In this document: piece by piece, positions 26,104 to 39,221 of the stretch | Position numbering within the stretch: position 1 is the first letter of the stretch | How the letters are laid out: each line of letters starts with the position of its first letter | NCBI GenBank assembly: GCA_949318235.1 | Contig: OX439131.1 | Coordinates: 30,279,018-30,343,017 of the forward strand | Origin: Ecdyonurus torrentis | Taxonomy: Eukaryota > Arthropoda > Insecta > Ephemeroptera > Heptageniidae | DNA: 64,000 nt | Direction of reading: 5' to 3' | Position numbers and translations under genes: made by a program | Notes under the pieces: generated by a model | Database searches by the model: none | What the model saw: the letters and a program-made list of their open reading frames with translations, nothing else | Told to the model about the DNA's origin: nothing

Positions 26104-27329
26104 TAATAAAATAAACTGCTGTATAATTTAATGAGATAATAAATTAAGACGAAGGAAAGGAGAGAAAGAAAGAGGATAGATTTAAGGACTTTTTATCGTT
26201 TAATTGCACGACTTAATTTCTCTAGACGCCACATAATTTTATACTTTCATGCTAAAGCCCATAACAGAGTTTTTTTTATATGTGTATATTTGTGTTACTG
26301 AAAACTTTAAGTTGTTTTTGGTGTAGATTTTATCGTTGTTTATTTTTGTCCTTAAATATACTTAATCTAATTAGTGCCACCTCACCCTTAAAAATTACTA
26401 TACATATTAATTATAGCTGAAAAAAAAATACAGAATTTTTTAGTTTATTTTTTTATAGTCTTAAAAAAAATGTAAATATCTATTTAAATTATCAAGCTTC
26501 TAAAATATTTGCATTAACTAATTAACCTTTTAAAACTTAGACGAAAAAAACAACTCATATTTGCAGGCACATTTGAAGTGGAAAAAAAAATCAATTACTT
26601 GGATTTCCAATTACAGAGAAGAAAAAAAAAAGCACTTGCTTTCAAATAGTATTGAAAGAAAATTACAAGCTCTCTCCTTAATTAATGCGAAAACGTTGTT
26701 AAAGAGCACTTTAATTAAATCAACTTTACTATTTCTATACTTTACTTAATTCATTTTTTTTCTTTTCTTGTTAAAATATCACACAAGTTGACCATAACTA
26801 TGTTGGCACTTCAATATCTTCCATAGGAAAAAAAATATCAGTATTAACTAGTTTTTGCTTAAGTATGCACCTATTGAATCCATTTTAATTAATTTACATA
26901 TTACAAAGCATAATATCATGTATCATGCAAAGTAATTAAAAATGAATAACGAATTTTCAGATAGGTAAGATGAAACTTTATAATAATCTAATGAGTAATG
27001 ACGTAAAAATCAATGAATATAAGTTAACGTTTTTCTTTCTATGAAAAATGAGAATATTATGTAGTACTGTATGTAGTACATATTCATATTTACTGTAAAA
27101 TGCAACAATGCAAAGGGTTGTAATTAGAAAGCTATTACAATAATTATCTCTACTTTTTTAAAGTTGAATTCCCTACTTTTTGTGTCATTTGAAAGTCAAT
27201 AGTAACAATTTACTTTCGTAACAAATGATCATTAGATAAGGGAGGTAAAGGACATTATCGAAGTAAAAGTTAAAAACTTTGCAATTGAAGATTTTACATG
27301 GTAACATCCTTTTTGGAGGTATCTTATCC

Positions 27330-27644
27330 TTAAAAGGCATAGAAAACTTGAAAAAACATGTTCTTTAACACAAAATGGGATCTACAAACTGATAATAATT
27401 TTTACCAGAATGTAAATGTGGCCCCACAAGAGAGCGTGCAATTTGCGTGAATATTTATGTTTATGACGTCAGAAACAGGCAAAAACTAATATAAAAATGT
27501 TGTGCGGGTTGTATAAATCAAAATTTTCTCATCACTGCTACGGCGTTAGAGTTGAGTTTTGAGACCAATTAATGTTATTTATGTAAGTCCCATAAAGTTT
27601 TTTGTGATATAAATGCTAATGCTTTCATATTGTCTATACATTAA
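27330..27644 (-). mobile_element. TTAA-bordered MITE, copy B
   Basis: A 315-bp copy in reverse orientation, bounded by TTAA at both ends and starting AAGGCATAGAAAACTTG. The interior reads ATTTTTACCAGAATGTAAATG, then TTATGACGTCAGAAAC, then TGTTGTGCGGGTTG, and TTATTTATGTAAGTCCCAT. It diverges from copies A and E by scattered substitutions and small indels. Confidence 0.8.
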
Positions 27645-27880
27645 AGCGTCAATGTGCAAAATGCCATTTTTTTTTCTTCTTATTTTTTTGCCTTTTATTA
27701 TAACAAAAACTCACATAAACGGTTTCATAATATTCAACGTGAATTACTGTATCTTCTTGGTATTCTGATGACCATATTATGTTAAATATTTTGAAATACT
27801 TCTATGTTGGGTTGATATTGTGTTGTTGTTATTATTATTAAGTATGCAGAAAGAAAATGAAGAGAAAAATGTTTTCTTAC

Positions 27881-27943
27881 CTCGTCTGTTCCTTTCATGA
27901 CGCACATCTTGGCGTCCTCTTCTGGAGAGAACCATGTCAGCCT
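27881..27943 (-). CDS. Sema1a: Semaphorin exon b
   Basis: A 63-nt phase 0-0 exon encoding RLTWFSPEEDAKMCVMKGTD plus E (fragment residues 16-36). The acceptor is tttttgttgacag and the donor GAG|gtaaga. It corresponds to the W..P....C..KGK segment of the semaphorin N-terminal region. The cysteine is expected to pair with the one in ENCQNY at the start of the next exon, as in other Sema domains. It is isolated between a 15.9-kb and a 6.1-kb intron. Confidence rests on the motif, both splice sites and exact phase continuity. Confidence 0.93.
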
Positions 27944-28514
27944 CTGTCAACAAAAAAAGAAGTACATCCAGTTAAGTCACTGTCAAATAAGCCTCACATA
28001 AGTTAACTTTGCAATTTTACCTACTACATATTTCAAAATGTTCATAAAATTATTATTTTATTATATATATATTTTTTTACCCATTTAGAACCATTTGAAT
28101 TTAATTAGAACTTAATCTAAACTTCTATAAACAAATTAAAATTAATGACCGTAAAATTTGAATCACATAATATTGACTAGTATTCAATACTAATAATAAC
28201 TCGATGTAAATATAGAGTACCAGTACATCAACAAATTATTAAAAGAAAAAGAGATACATATATACATAAAATTTTATATAATTAACGTTCCAGAAACATA
28301 ATTTATTTTAAACATTATCAGGAAGTGAAAAATTTACATAATATAATGTAATTCTCTACCATATACACATTATTTTAAAACTTTTTTTTCTTTTTTATCT
28401 ACTCTTGTGCTCACAGTTTCATTTCAAATTAGTAGATGGGCATTCATCATAACGCTCTGTCTGTATGTACATATAATATATAACTTTCTCTCTCCTTTGT
28501 AAAGTGGAATTCTT

Positions 28515-28516
<2 letters not shown>

Positions 28517-28588
<72 letters not shown>
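28517..28588. repeat. (TA)n microsatellite, 72 bp
   Basis: The first of a closely spaced AT/AG pair. Confidence 0.98.
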
Positions 28589-28591
<3 letters not shown>

Positions 28592-28687
28592 AAAATAAGT
28601 AGCAAGTATGCGTGTTGCTTTTTGAAATAACTGAAATTATGCAGAGGCAGCGAGCTGAGAGAGAACACACGTATTCATACATGATCA

Positions 28688-28690
<3 letters not shown>

Positions 28691-28770
<80 letters not shown>
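28691..28770. repeat. (GA)n microsatellite, 80 bp
   Basis: The second of the AT/AG pair; Arg-Glu and Ser-Leu frames across it are spurious. Confidence 0.98.
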
Positions 28771-28773
<3 letters not shown>

Positions 28774-30925
28774 TCAGGCGAGTGGAGCAAATTTAATTAA
28801 TTCATCACTACAGTATACTGCGGTGCTATATGTATATGCTACTGTACACTACATGTTGGCCACACACATATATATACAAATTCTCTAGAGGTCCGTTAGT
28901 TTCAAAATGAAAATTTTCAACTATACCATTATAATTCTATACTATATTATAACTGTTATTCATTTTTATGATTAATTAATTTTTATTAAAACAACTAGAC
29001 AAATACTTCCAATAAACTATTACAATTTAATTATTCATCAATTTATAGTTGTTATGAATTTAATTTTTCATATAGTATAATATTTATTTTTTTAAATAAA
29101 AATGATAGTATAGTCATAATAATAACCTTTTTATAAATTATCAAAGTGGAATATTAATATACATAAGAGTTCAAACAAAATGTTTAAATACGATACATCA
29201 AATGGTTTAAGAATAAAATCAAGATTGATATTAAATGTAATATTTACCATACGGTGTAAAGAAATTGTCAAGAATTTTTATTTTAATTTAAAAACATCAT
29301 AATCGTATAACCACATATATACGTATAAACCAATTACTCTTTAACTTGTCAAATCCGACAAAAGTATGATGAAAACTATTCTCAAGTTGATCATATCAAA
29401 TATATAAATATATATGTATCATGTTTATTTGAAAATTTTCCATCACGCAAGTATTCAAATGGGATTTCATGATAACTAGTTTAAAAAAAAAAAAAAAAAG
29501 TGTTATACCATTGAGAATACATTACGGGACTAAAATCAAAGTGTGGTCACTTTATATGTAATTAACGTATATAAAAATGAAAAAGATAAAAAAAAATTGT
29601 AATAAAATCATGTTAAAATAATAATAATAATAAAACGTGTCAATGTTCTGTATATCAATAAAAAAAAAAAACCATACGCAAATGGTTGCGCAAAATAATA
29701 GAGAGCTATGTCATTTGAAATAACGATTGTTTAAATGTGATTTTTATTATTAAACTATATCATGCAATGAGACTATCAGCTTATCTGATAATGTAGAAAC
29801 ATGATACAGTATTAGGCTTTTTTTTATTTAAGTTTTACATTTGTATTTAATAATTCTTTTATTAAAAATAAATGAACAAAATTAAGCTATAGAAGCATTA
29901 TTTAAATTCTGTCAAAAAACAGTTTTACTATATTATGTATAGCTAAGAAGTACCTAAGATGAAAAAATGTTGTATTTTCTGAATACGTTTTTTTGATATA
30001 CACTATTTATTTGTTTTTTTTTTTTTAAGATTTTTTCCATACTTTCCACTATTTCTGGAAAATGAAAACCAAAGGCGGTAAAAATCTAACATTCCTGCAA
30101 ATGGTATACTATTAGAAATTTTAATAAATTTAGGAATGGATAGTTAGTATTAATAAACTTTAAAGCTTAGTTTTCTTCTTTTTTCTGTGTTTGGATGCTA
30201 ACTGTACAATTTTATTATAGGTTCATACTTATTTGAAATCAACAATTTTGATACTTTCGTGTCATAAATAAATTAATTTTTATTTAAAAAGATAGCAAAA
30301 GAACGAAGAAATTTCTGTAAGGCTCATATTATGGATAGTTACTGTAATAAAACATAAACACTTTTTTTTATAAAATTTGACATGTAAATATTTGGATATA
30401 ACGACACTAAAAAAAAAAAAAAAAAAAAAAAAGGATTTCAAAGGTTTCTTTTATTCACATACTACAAAATAATCAAAGAGATAAAAACAATTTAAAGAGT
30501 CTCTTTTAAATAGGAAAAAAGTAATAATAAAAGTTAAGTATAGAACTATATAGAGAGAATAAAGGACTCAAAATTATAATCCTCAGTGTAGGTATTATAA
30601 TTAACTATATTATAGTTTTAAATATGATATAAAAGGTTATAATCCTTTCAATTCAAGGAAAACTTTAATATCATAATCCCTAGTTGAGAATTTATATCAT
30701 TTTAGTATTAAAAAAAAAAATACATTTTTATTTTAAAGACACTAATCATAAATCACAGAAATATAAACTTTATCAAGCATAAGTTTACATTTAATATCGT
30801 TCACGCATGTACAAACGTTAATTTATAAAGTGAAGAATGTTGTCTTAGGTTCTAATTAAACGCTTGCGACAACGTCTTTACCTTTCATCTTGTAAATTCA
30901 CGCTATCTACCTTGTAATCTCTCTC

Positions 30926-30928
<3 letters not shown>

Positions 30929-30974
<46 letters not shown>
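30929..30974. repeat. (AG)n microsatellite
   Basis: A 46-bp tract, followed within 600 bp by further shorter AG and CT runs (about 31268-31287, 31326-31341, 31476-31497). Confidence 0.97.
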
Positions 30975-30976
<2 letters not shown>

Positions 30977-32900
30977 GAGTAAATTAGTGTGGTATAAGAG
31001 AGGGTAATAACACAGCGCAAATATACGGTAACACTAAAGTAAAAAGAAAGAGAGGAAGGAGAAAATACAAAAAGGGGAAGAAAAGGTCCACTATATATAA
31101 AAGACAAAAAGACTTCTAGAAAAGGAATTGAAGTACGAGAATAAAAAAAAAGAGAGAGGGGAGGGGGGCGACGTCTTTTTACATGTGAATGTGAGAATTG
31201 CTGAAATTGCAAAGTCACTTTCTTTTTCTTCTTCTTCTTTTCTTTCTTTTTTTTTACATCCTGAAGATCTCTCTCTCTCTCTCTCTCCTCTTTTTTTCCC
31301 AAGGAGAATGGGTCTGGAGCAGGTGAGAGAGAGAGAGAGAGAAGCTAAAATTGAGTTGCTACTTCTGCGCAAAATTCTCTTTGAGTCTAGACCTTGTTAT
31401 ATTCGAGCCAGAAAATTATTTGCAAGTGGTTTTCTACTGACGCAAATTGTTTCCCTCTGAATATGAAAGAGACGGAGAGAGAGAGAGAGAGAGAGAGACA
31501 ACGTGACCACGAGTTTCAACCAACACTTGACATCAACTACTCAACACGTAATATTGCCTTTAAACTCTTCGCTTGTGATGTACTATTATAATTAAATAAT
31601 ACTGAATTACTATACTGTGTGCGTTAGCTTTTACTTGACCTTTTAACTTTTGTTGTCAGATAGATACCTGATACTTAGTTTGCGGCGGCTGCTAAGCCTG
31701 CTTCAAAATGGGTAAGCGAGGTGAGATGTGTAAGCATTGCGTAAATAAAAGAGAACAACTTTTAACATTCTAGAACATTGTACTTTTTTTTTTCATTCTT
31801 TTGTTATGAGCAGAAGTTAATGTAACATAAAAAAGTAAGTAATTTTATTTCCTAACAAAAGTTTCAAATTTTACAAATATATATACATATAGTAAAAAAA
31901 AAAGGTTGTGATAAAAATTATAAGAGTTTGTAACCCAGAATATTACTGTAAAAAACAAAATACTTTCTACCAAATTCTTTTGAAGAACAAAAAAATATTG
32001 AACATTGTATTGTATATTGTGAAGTGTGTACATTTTTTTGTTTTGTTTACAAGAATGTTTCAACATTATTTTTATTTTTAACTCGAGTTCTTTTTTTGTT
32101 GTTCCTTTTAAGTATTTAATTTTATTAATGAGAGAAACAAAGTTTAATTACTTTTTAAATAAACTAGAAGTCAAGGGATTGTATCAAAAGTATAAGAGAA
32201 GTAAATCAATGAAATACATTGTAAGCTTTGTAAATAAAAGATTAAATTATAAAAGTAAAGTTACTACCACAAGGAGAGTTAGCAAATACAAAAGCAAATA
32301 CTTGGCTTGTTAAATTAATTTAAATGATTAATTTGTGACCTAGTATGTATGAGCAAACTATAGTAATCAGTGGAAAGTCACTATGTAAAATACTGCATTA
32401 TGATGTTGACAAATAATTATTTATAACAAAAAGATGAGGTAACAATAATTTTATGATAATAAAGTAAACAAAAACAACAACCGTGAACCTGGACGATATT
32501 TCTATATATGTTTATCCTAAACTGTCATGCAACCCGCATGGTATATGTTCGCAACTGGTTGCCTATACTACAAGGGGCTCACAAGAAACGTATATTATAC
32601 ACAATACATATAGCAAAGAACACTGAAATAATATTAACGAAGAATTTTAATACAGACTCTTTACTGTAAATTGATACGATTAATATATAATTTTATAAAA
32701 GATATTACGATATTTAATGTCAATATAAAACGGCAGTACTGATGAATATAAAGAGAGTGTTTTACCGTTAAGTATATTATATAATTCAAAGCATGATAGT
32801 AATGTACACATTAGCGTATACAGGTATTATCATTTAAAATAGAATAAATTAATTTTATGAAATAATATTTACTTTATACACGAGACAAAGAAAACAGTCG

Positions 32901-32902
<2 letters not shown>

Positions 32903-32957
<55 letters not shown>
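32903..32957. repeat. (TC)n microsatellite
   Basis: A 55-bp tract with CT on the plus strand, opposite to most AG tracts nearby. Confidence 0.98.
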
Positions 32958-32960
<3 letters not shown>

Positions 32961-33118
32961 ATCATGATATGCGTGATAACAAAACGAATAAATAATATCA
33001 AATAAAAAATAAAATTTATATGAAATGTCAACGTTTTTTTTTTTAAATATATTTTACAATCAGATATAAAATTTGTAAACATTTACAGCATTTGCGTTTC
33101 TTTTTATCTCAGTGACCT

Positions 33119-33128
33119 TATATATATA

Positions 33129-33223
<95 letters not shown>
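33119..33223. repeat. (TA)n microsatellite, 105 bp
   Basis: One phase flip (TATTAT) near 33134; otherwise a pure AT tract. Confidence 0.98.
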
Positions 33224-33227
<4 letters not shown>

Positions 33228-34062
33228 TATGATCAATGCTCATGTTACGTGGAAAAAAAAACACTGTTCAACAAAATGTTAGCAAGGGAATAGTAACATA
33301 TTATGTAAATTTTCATTTCTATATTGTAACAAAAATTTGTTTTCCACGTATGTATACATAGATATTGTGAAATATATGCTAATACTTTTACAACTATAAT
33401 AAGCATGAGCTTCTCTCTGTAAATAAAATTGTCATGTTTATGAATTTTCATGAATTGAAAAGGATTAAAATATCACACATATAAAATGTTATATGGTTTG
33501 TACATATAGTGATACAGTAGAAGATGAGATTACATGTTTATGACGATAACAACCATATTAGCAAGCAAGAATTAATCTGGGGTTAAAAAAAAAAAACTTT
33601 CAAATTTAGAGCTATAGGTAGAACTGGATTGAAGTATAATTAATAGATTAAACAAACATTGATGTATCTAATTTAGATAACGTGGTTATTGTACTATACT
33701 ATTCTTATAAATAGACAAAATAAAATTTAAAAATGATGTACAAGATGGCAATGTTATCTTTTTATAATAATAAATTACGTTGTTCCGAACTGTAATGAAT
33801 AAGTTACAAAGCATTGGATATGTACAAAATCGTAAATGTAGCAACATAGCCACAAAGATAACACAAGTCAAGGTAGAGAGCGGGTGAGGTGGGTGGCAAA
33901 AAATATATTGAAATGTTGCCTTTTACTTCCTTTGTTTGTGACTTATTTTTACATACACCTCTGCAATTGTTGAATAATTTTTAATGAAGTTAAATTGGTA
34001 ACAATTCGCAGTTTTTTGAGAAAGAAAGTAAAACTCTATTGTTTATAGTTTTGATAACTTAC

Positions 34063-34108
34063 CTGATTTTCTGAGAGGTCTGCGATGCTCAAGTTATGCA
34101 CCAAATTT
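34063..34108 (-). CDS. Sema1a: Semaphorin exon a (most 5' in window)
   Basis: This 46-nt exon encodes NLVHNLSIADLSENQ (fragment residues 1-15); its first base completes a codon begun in the missing upstream exon. The acceptor is ttgtttgtttcag and the donor is CAG|gtaagt at 34062-34061. It matches the early blade-1 strand of class 1 semaphorins, where a GARN.VYNLSL-type motif is usual, so the unseen upstream exon probably ends in the GAR codons. HNLS is a potential N-glycosylation sequon. The exon is very short but is supported by phase, splice sites and direct continuity with RLTWFSPE in the next exon. Confidence 0.85.
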
Positions 34109-36668
34109 CTGAAACAAACAAAAAATATAACATTAACTAAACCATTTAAAAAAAAAAAAAAAAACTTAAGTATAGAAAGAAATAAAAAGTTATATCTATA
34201 TATTATATACATTTCAAAACAAAATAACTAATTTATTCATTTTCGTTATTAAGTTGTCAAATCACACAATACGTTTTTAAATTTAATACAAGTTTCATTA
34301 AATATATATTACATAAAAACTAAATGAAAAATATTTTTGACGAAGAACGTATAAGGAAAATGTTGTCAAAAAATGGCATGAATAAAAAATACATGCTAAT
34401 ATAAATTTGAAAAAATACACGTTCTGTATTACGTCTTACTTTATTTAATTTAATATTACGTAGCAATAATATTCTTATTTTCCTTTTCATACAAAAGCAG
34501 GAAAATGTTTTTATAAATAAAGTTCTAAAGTATTAAAATACCAGAGAAGTGATTTTTACACTTATTTTTAATTAACTTTAAACCTTACAAAAATGTCAAA
34601 ATCGGAAAACCATTTTTAATAAAAACGTTGTATACTCATATTTAGTTAATAAAGAGAATATAATATTTTAAATATTTTAATTATGATTTCTATTCACGTT
34701 AAATCTACTATAATATAAGGTTAAATGTTTTCTTTATATTTTTGAGTCAGAAAATATTTCTATGTTTTATATAATGTTACGTTATAAAATATAATTTCTT
34801 AAAAACAAAATTTTGAAACTCTTCCTTTTTACTATTATATAGGGTATACCTAATGTATTGGAATAATATTTGACATTTTCATCGTCGTAGACTTTTCTAT
34901 TTGAATATTTGCATCATTTTTGTGACCTAAAATTTTATGTTTCCCTTGGGAAACCGCATTGAAATTATTCTCTTATAAGCCCACCTGACCCCTTGTCTAA
35001 GAGTTTCCGTATATATATATACATATATATCCAACTATAACTCTATAGTACATTATATATAGTAGAGCAAATATTGGTCTAAGAGTTATAGTCTATAAAT
35101 TGTAACACACCTGCAATATATCATATTCTATGACATTTACGTGTTAAGAAAGAAGAAAAAAAAATTATATATAATATAACTTTGCTATATATACCGCAAG
35201 TTTTATACATAATACTATTTTTTTATTTCATTTTTCATAATATAATGTAAAAATGACCCCTATAAAATTTTATAACCTTAACTAGTTTTTTATATATAAA
35301 TATAATATGTATGCATGTCACTTTATGATTTATAATAAAGAATTTCTAAAAATCAATAGCATTATTATAATTTAATCTCAATATTAATGTAAATAAAAAT
35401 TGTAGAATAAATATTTTTGTATTGATATGTACATTAAAATCAAATATTTAATAGTATAATAGAACGAGAAATATAAAGTATATATTTTTAATAAAATACA
35501 TTTTTACGATATTATCAATGCATTGAAATTTTTATTTTATTTATAATGGTTATAATAATCGTATATTTTGCTCTTTTTCAATGCTCGTTATCGTAGCAAT
35601 ATTATAGGGTATAACTTTTTTTTCTTCTATATATGGTCATAAATATATATATATTTGGGTTGTACCATGTAAAAGATCGTAATTGAGAGCTAAAATGTAA
35701 ACATTTTGTGACTTTTTCAATTGACTAGAAAAAATAAACTTTAACTGGAACGCTAATGGTTTCAAAATATTTGCTTTTATATATTATTATAATATATTGT
35801 TGGCATTACTTTTAACATAATGTATTATATTTTTCATCAAATTTATTTTATGAATTTATATAAGGCTCTTGAATATTTTATTATATATTATTATAATATA
35901 ATTTTTTGTTTTGATATAAAAGCAATTGTAGAGTTAATAATATTTATCATGAAGTATAAAACGATATCATATATAGTGTAACAATAATTCAATCAGTACA
36001 GTTGTAACAATGAAAAGTTACACACTCATTTATTAATTGAATTACCTCTTTGAATAATTATAATGATTGGAACAACGATTTAAAGATAATTAATTATTAT
36101 ACATAGATAATCTATTATATATATATTAAACTTTGTTTGTGAATGCTATAAGTATGTAAGTTTACAAATAATTAATCTTGGATAATATTATCATGTAAAC
36201 TGAATTGAGTAGTAAGTATAATCAATATCTTCCTTCTCTTACAATGAGTCATATATTTAAATCATTCTTCCTTCCGTAACACTTATAATGCAAAGTGAAA
36301 TGGTAATTACAGTTTCTCTGCAATCTAATAGCTTTGGAAATAGATTTTCTTTTACAGACTGCATGTTATAATCATATATAGGTTACGTAACTTAATATTC
36401 AGCAAAAAATAAAAAATAATAAAGTATACTTAAAACCCTTTTTTAGACCTAGGAATATGTCTTGCTATAATTAATTGAACAAAAAATGTGATTTGTAAAA
36501 ATATAATTATTTTGACCCAAAACGCAATTGCAATCAATTGCCCAAAAAAGTCAAAACGAAAAATTTCACCTTATGCAACCTGCACAACAATTTCTTATAA
36601 TTTGCGGCCACTTTTACGGCACAGTGGCCGCGAATTGCCAACTTAACTAACTATTCGTGCTCTTTAGC

Positions 36669-36670
<2 letters not shown>

Positions 36671-36762
<92 letters not shown>
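36671..36762. repeat. (AG)n microsatellite, 92 bp
   Basis: Uninterrupted tract flanked by more balanced unique sequence. Confidence 0.98.
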
Positions 36763-36765
<3 letters not shown>

Positions 36766-38877
36766 CAACAGAGGGTCCTGTCGACACCAGTTTTAAAGGT
36801 CCTATTTTGGTTTTAATGATATAAAATGGCATGTTCCTAGTAGAGGTGCTTTAATTTTATTTCTCCGAAATAATTTTTAAATTTTATATTTCCATGAAAT
36901 GTTCATCATTCCAAGACAAAAAAAAAAAAAAAAAAAAAAAGAAAAAAAGAAAGAATGAAAGAAAAGAAAGTAAAAGAGAAAGTACTATGATAAGAAACTT
37001 CGTAAGTTTTTAATTTAATAAATTTGAACAAATAGGTAAATAAATTCTTTGTTATGCAAAAAGAACAACATAAAAAGCTTAAAAGTTTCTTGTAAAATAT
37101 TAACGTTGATGATTCAGTTAATACTTCTCACTTTATGTAAACTTTATAGAAAATTTCTACATCCTTTTTACTTAATATAACTAACCACACTGCAAATATT
37201 TTTCTCTCTAACTCAATAGTTTCTTCAATATGGATAAGAAAACGTAATATAGAAAGTAAAGCAAACTACATTTACGATAAAGTATACCTCTCTCTCAATT
37301 TTGCCTTATATTTCTTGAAAGTACATGGAATACATCAAAAGTCTACGCTAACTTAACTAATATATAAGTGGAACGTAAAAGTTTGTAGTAAGGCAGCCTT
37401 CCTTCTTTAGCCACCCCCCTACCCTCCCCTTACCCCCAACTCTCTTATACTCAATCTCATACTTTTGAACAGTATGGCTATAGCTTGCTATAGTGGCCTT
37501 TGCTGACTTTAAGAAGAAGAAGAAGAAAAAAACTTAAACTTTTTTCTTCCTTATATGTAGTTACATAAAGTTTTAGCTCATACTTGGACGCTACAACATA
37601 AGATAGGGGCCATTGAGGAGTTTGTTGTGGCACTAGCTGCCCCCTTTTTTTTTATACTTCAATATGATGGACAACACGAAAATAAAGAAAGCTAAAAAAT
37701 GACAGTTGCAACATATCAAGTTTTTTTTATCATCTCATTTTTTCTTCTAAAGGAAAGAATCTTATATACCATGACTTTCGTAATAATAGAATTCTAGTGC
37801 TTTCATTTCACAACAAATTTATTGTATAATAAGAAACAAAATGCTCTCATTCAAAAACTAATGTGAATTCAAGCAATGTAATTAAAAAAAAATATGGGAG
37901 TGAAGTTTTCTATTTCTAAAGGAAAATGAATGATGTTGTATAAGTTTCATATTTAAACTTTAACTAACAGTCGTTCAATTAATATAATAAATTTTGCTTT
38001 TTATATATAAAAAAATAATAATAAAAAACAAAAACGTAAAAGACAAAAAGAGTGTTTTAGATACTTTATACATAAGTTTGTTGAAAAAGAAAACAAACTT
38101 TTTATTTATAATAGTAATTACTTGAAAGTAACTCATAAAGTAATAATAATATAACAAAAAAAAGTCTTTTCATAATAATTAATTTAAGTTTTATTAAGTT
38201 TTCTATTATGATTTTTCATTTATAATTTCTTTTATTATTATTTTCAAAGCTTTCAGCATGAAATAACAAAACAGCTCAACTTTGAGCATTACTTTAAAAA
38301 AAAAAAGTAATAAACAGTCATGTTATTTAGTATAGTTAAGCTATCTATCACTTAAGGCACTGTAAATTAATTAAAGATGGTAGCACGTTGGTACTATACT
38401 AAATAGCTGGTAGAAAGTTTCATCAAGTTTTTGTCATGTCACAGTTTGGTTGTGAAGATAAACACGTCAACTTCGTTAAGAAAATTTTAAAAGGTTTTTG
38501 ATATAAATTTTAACCAAACTAATAAGTAATCAATATACTTTAAGTAAAACGTTCAAGAATTTCAATTTAAAGCTGTTAAGTTATTTTGCAAAAACATTTC
38601 TCACATTTCTTTATATTGATAAATACTAGAAAGTTAGATGTCTACGTACATTGTTTGTTAATTATTATAGCTAACAAAACCAATCAATACTTTAACCAAT
38701 TTAAATTTATAACTACTTTTTTTTTAATTTATTGAATAAAATTGTAAATGTCATGAACTGAAATGTATAATAAGGTTCCTTTTTGCAGTTGTCTGAATAT
38801 TTTTATTTCATTGCCATTAGATATGAGAAAACAAAATTATTTAATAGTATTTAAAAAAAGAACTAAAAGTTTTCCTA

Positions 38878-39221
38878 TTAAAGGCATAGACAACATGAAA
38901 ACATTAGCATTTACATCACAAAACACTTGATGGGACTTACATAAATAACGTTAATTGGTTTCGAATCAAAACTGTAGCGCCGTAGCAGTTATCAGAAAAT
39001 TTCAATTTATGCAACCCGCACAACATTTTCATACTAGTTTTTGCCTGTTTCTGACGTCATAAACAGAAATATTCACGCAAAATACACACTTTACATTTTT
39101 TTCACTTTCTCTTCTGGGGCCACATTTACATTCTGGTAAAAATTATCATCAGTTATGTAGATCTCATTTTGTGTTTAATGTTTAAAAAGAACGTGTTATT
39201 TCATGTTTTCTATGCCTTTAA
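38878..39221 (+). mobile_element. TTAA-bordered MITE, copy C (best ends)
   Basis: A 344-bp copy with the clearest termini. The left end TTAAAGGCATAGACAACATG and the right end, read inward as TTAAAGGCATAGAAAACATG, are 20-bp inverted repeats with one mismatch. The interior carries the family strings CACTTGATGGGACTTACATA, GCAACCCGCACAACATTTTC, TTTCTGACGTCATAAAC and ATTCTGGTAAAAATT. This copy defines the family ends. Confidence 0.85.

Larger units (their letters stand above)
27944..34062 (-). other. Intron between exons a and b (6.1 kb)
   Basis: Rich in microsatellites: AT and AG blocks at 28517-28770, AG at 30929-30974, CT at 32903-32957, AT at 33119-33223. A GC-richer patch with a strong plus-strand donor lies at 31660-31711. 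No semaphorin exon is seen inside. Confidence 0.85.

Noticed and set aside
28419..28800. Long open frames across AT and AG tracts (also at 9671-9992, 20111-20323, 47864-48330, 50679-51008, 59558-59815, 63502-63693)
   Set aside because: They translate microsatellites (Tyr-Ile, Ser-Leu, Arg-Glu, Thr-His, poly-Arg) and occur in several frames and on both strands.
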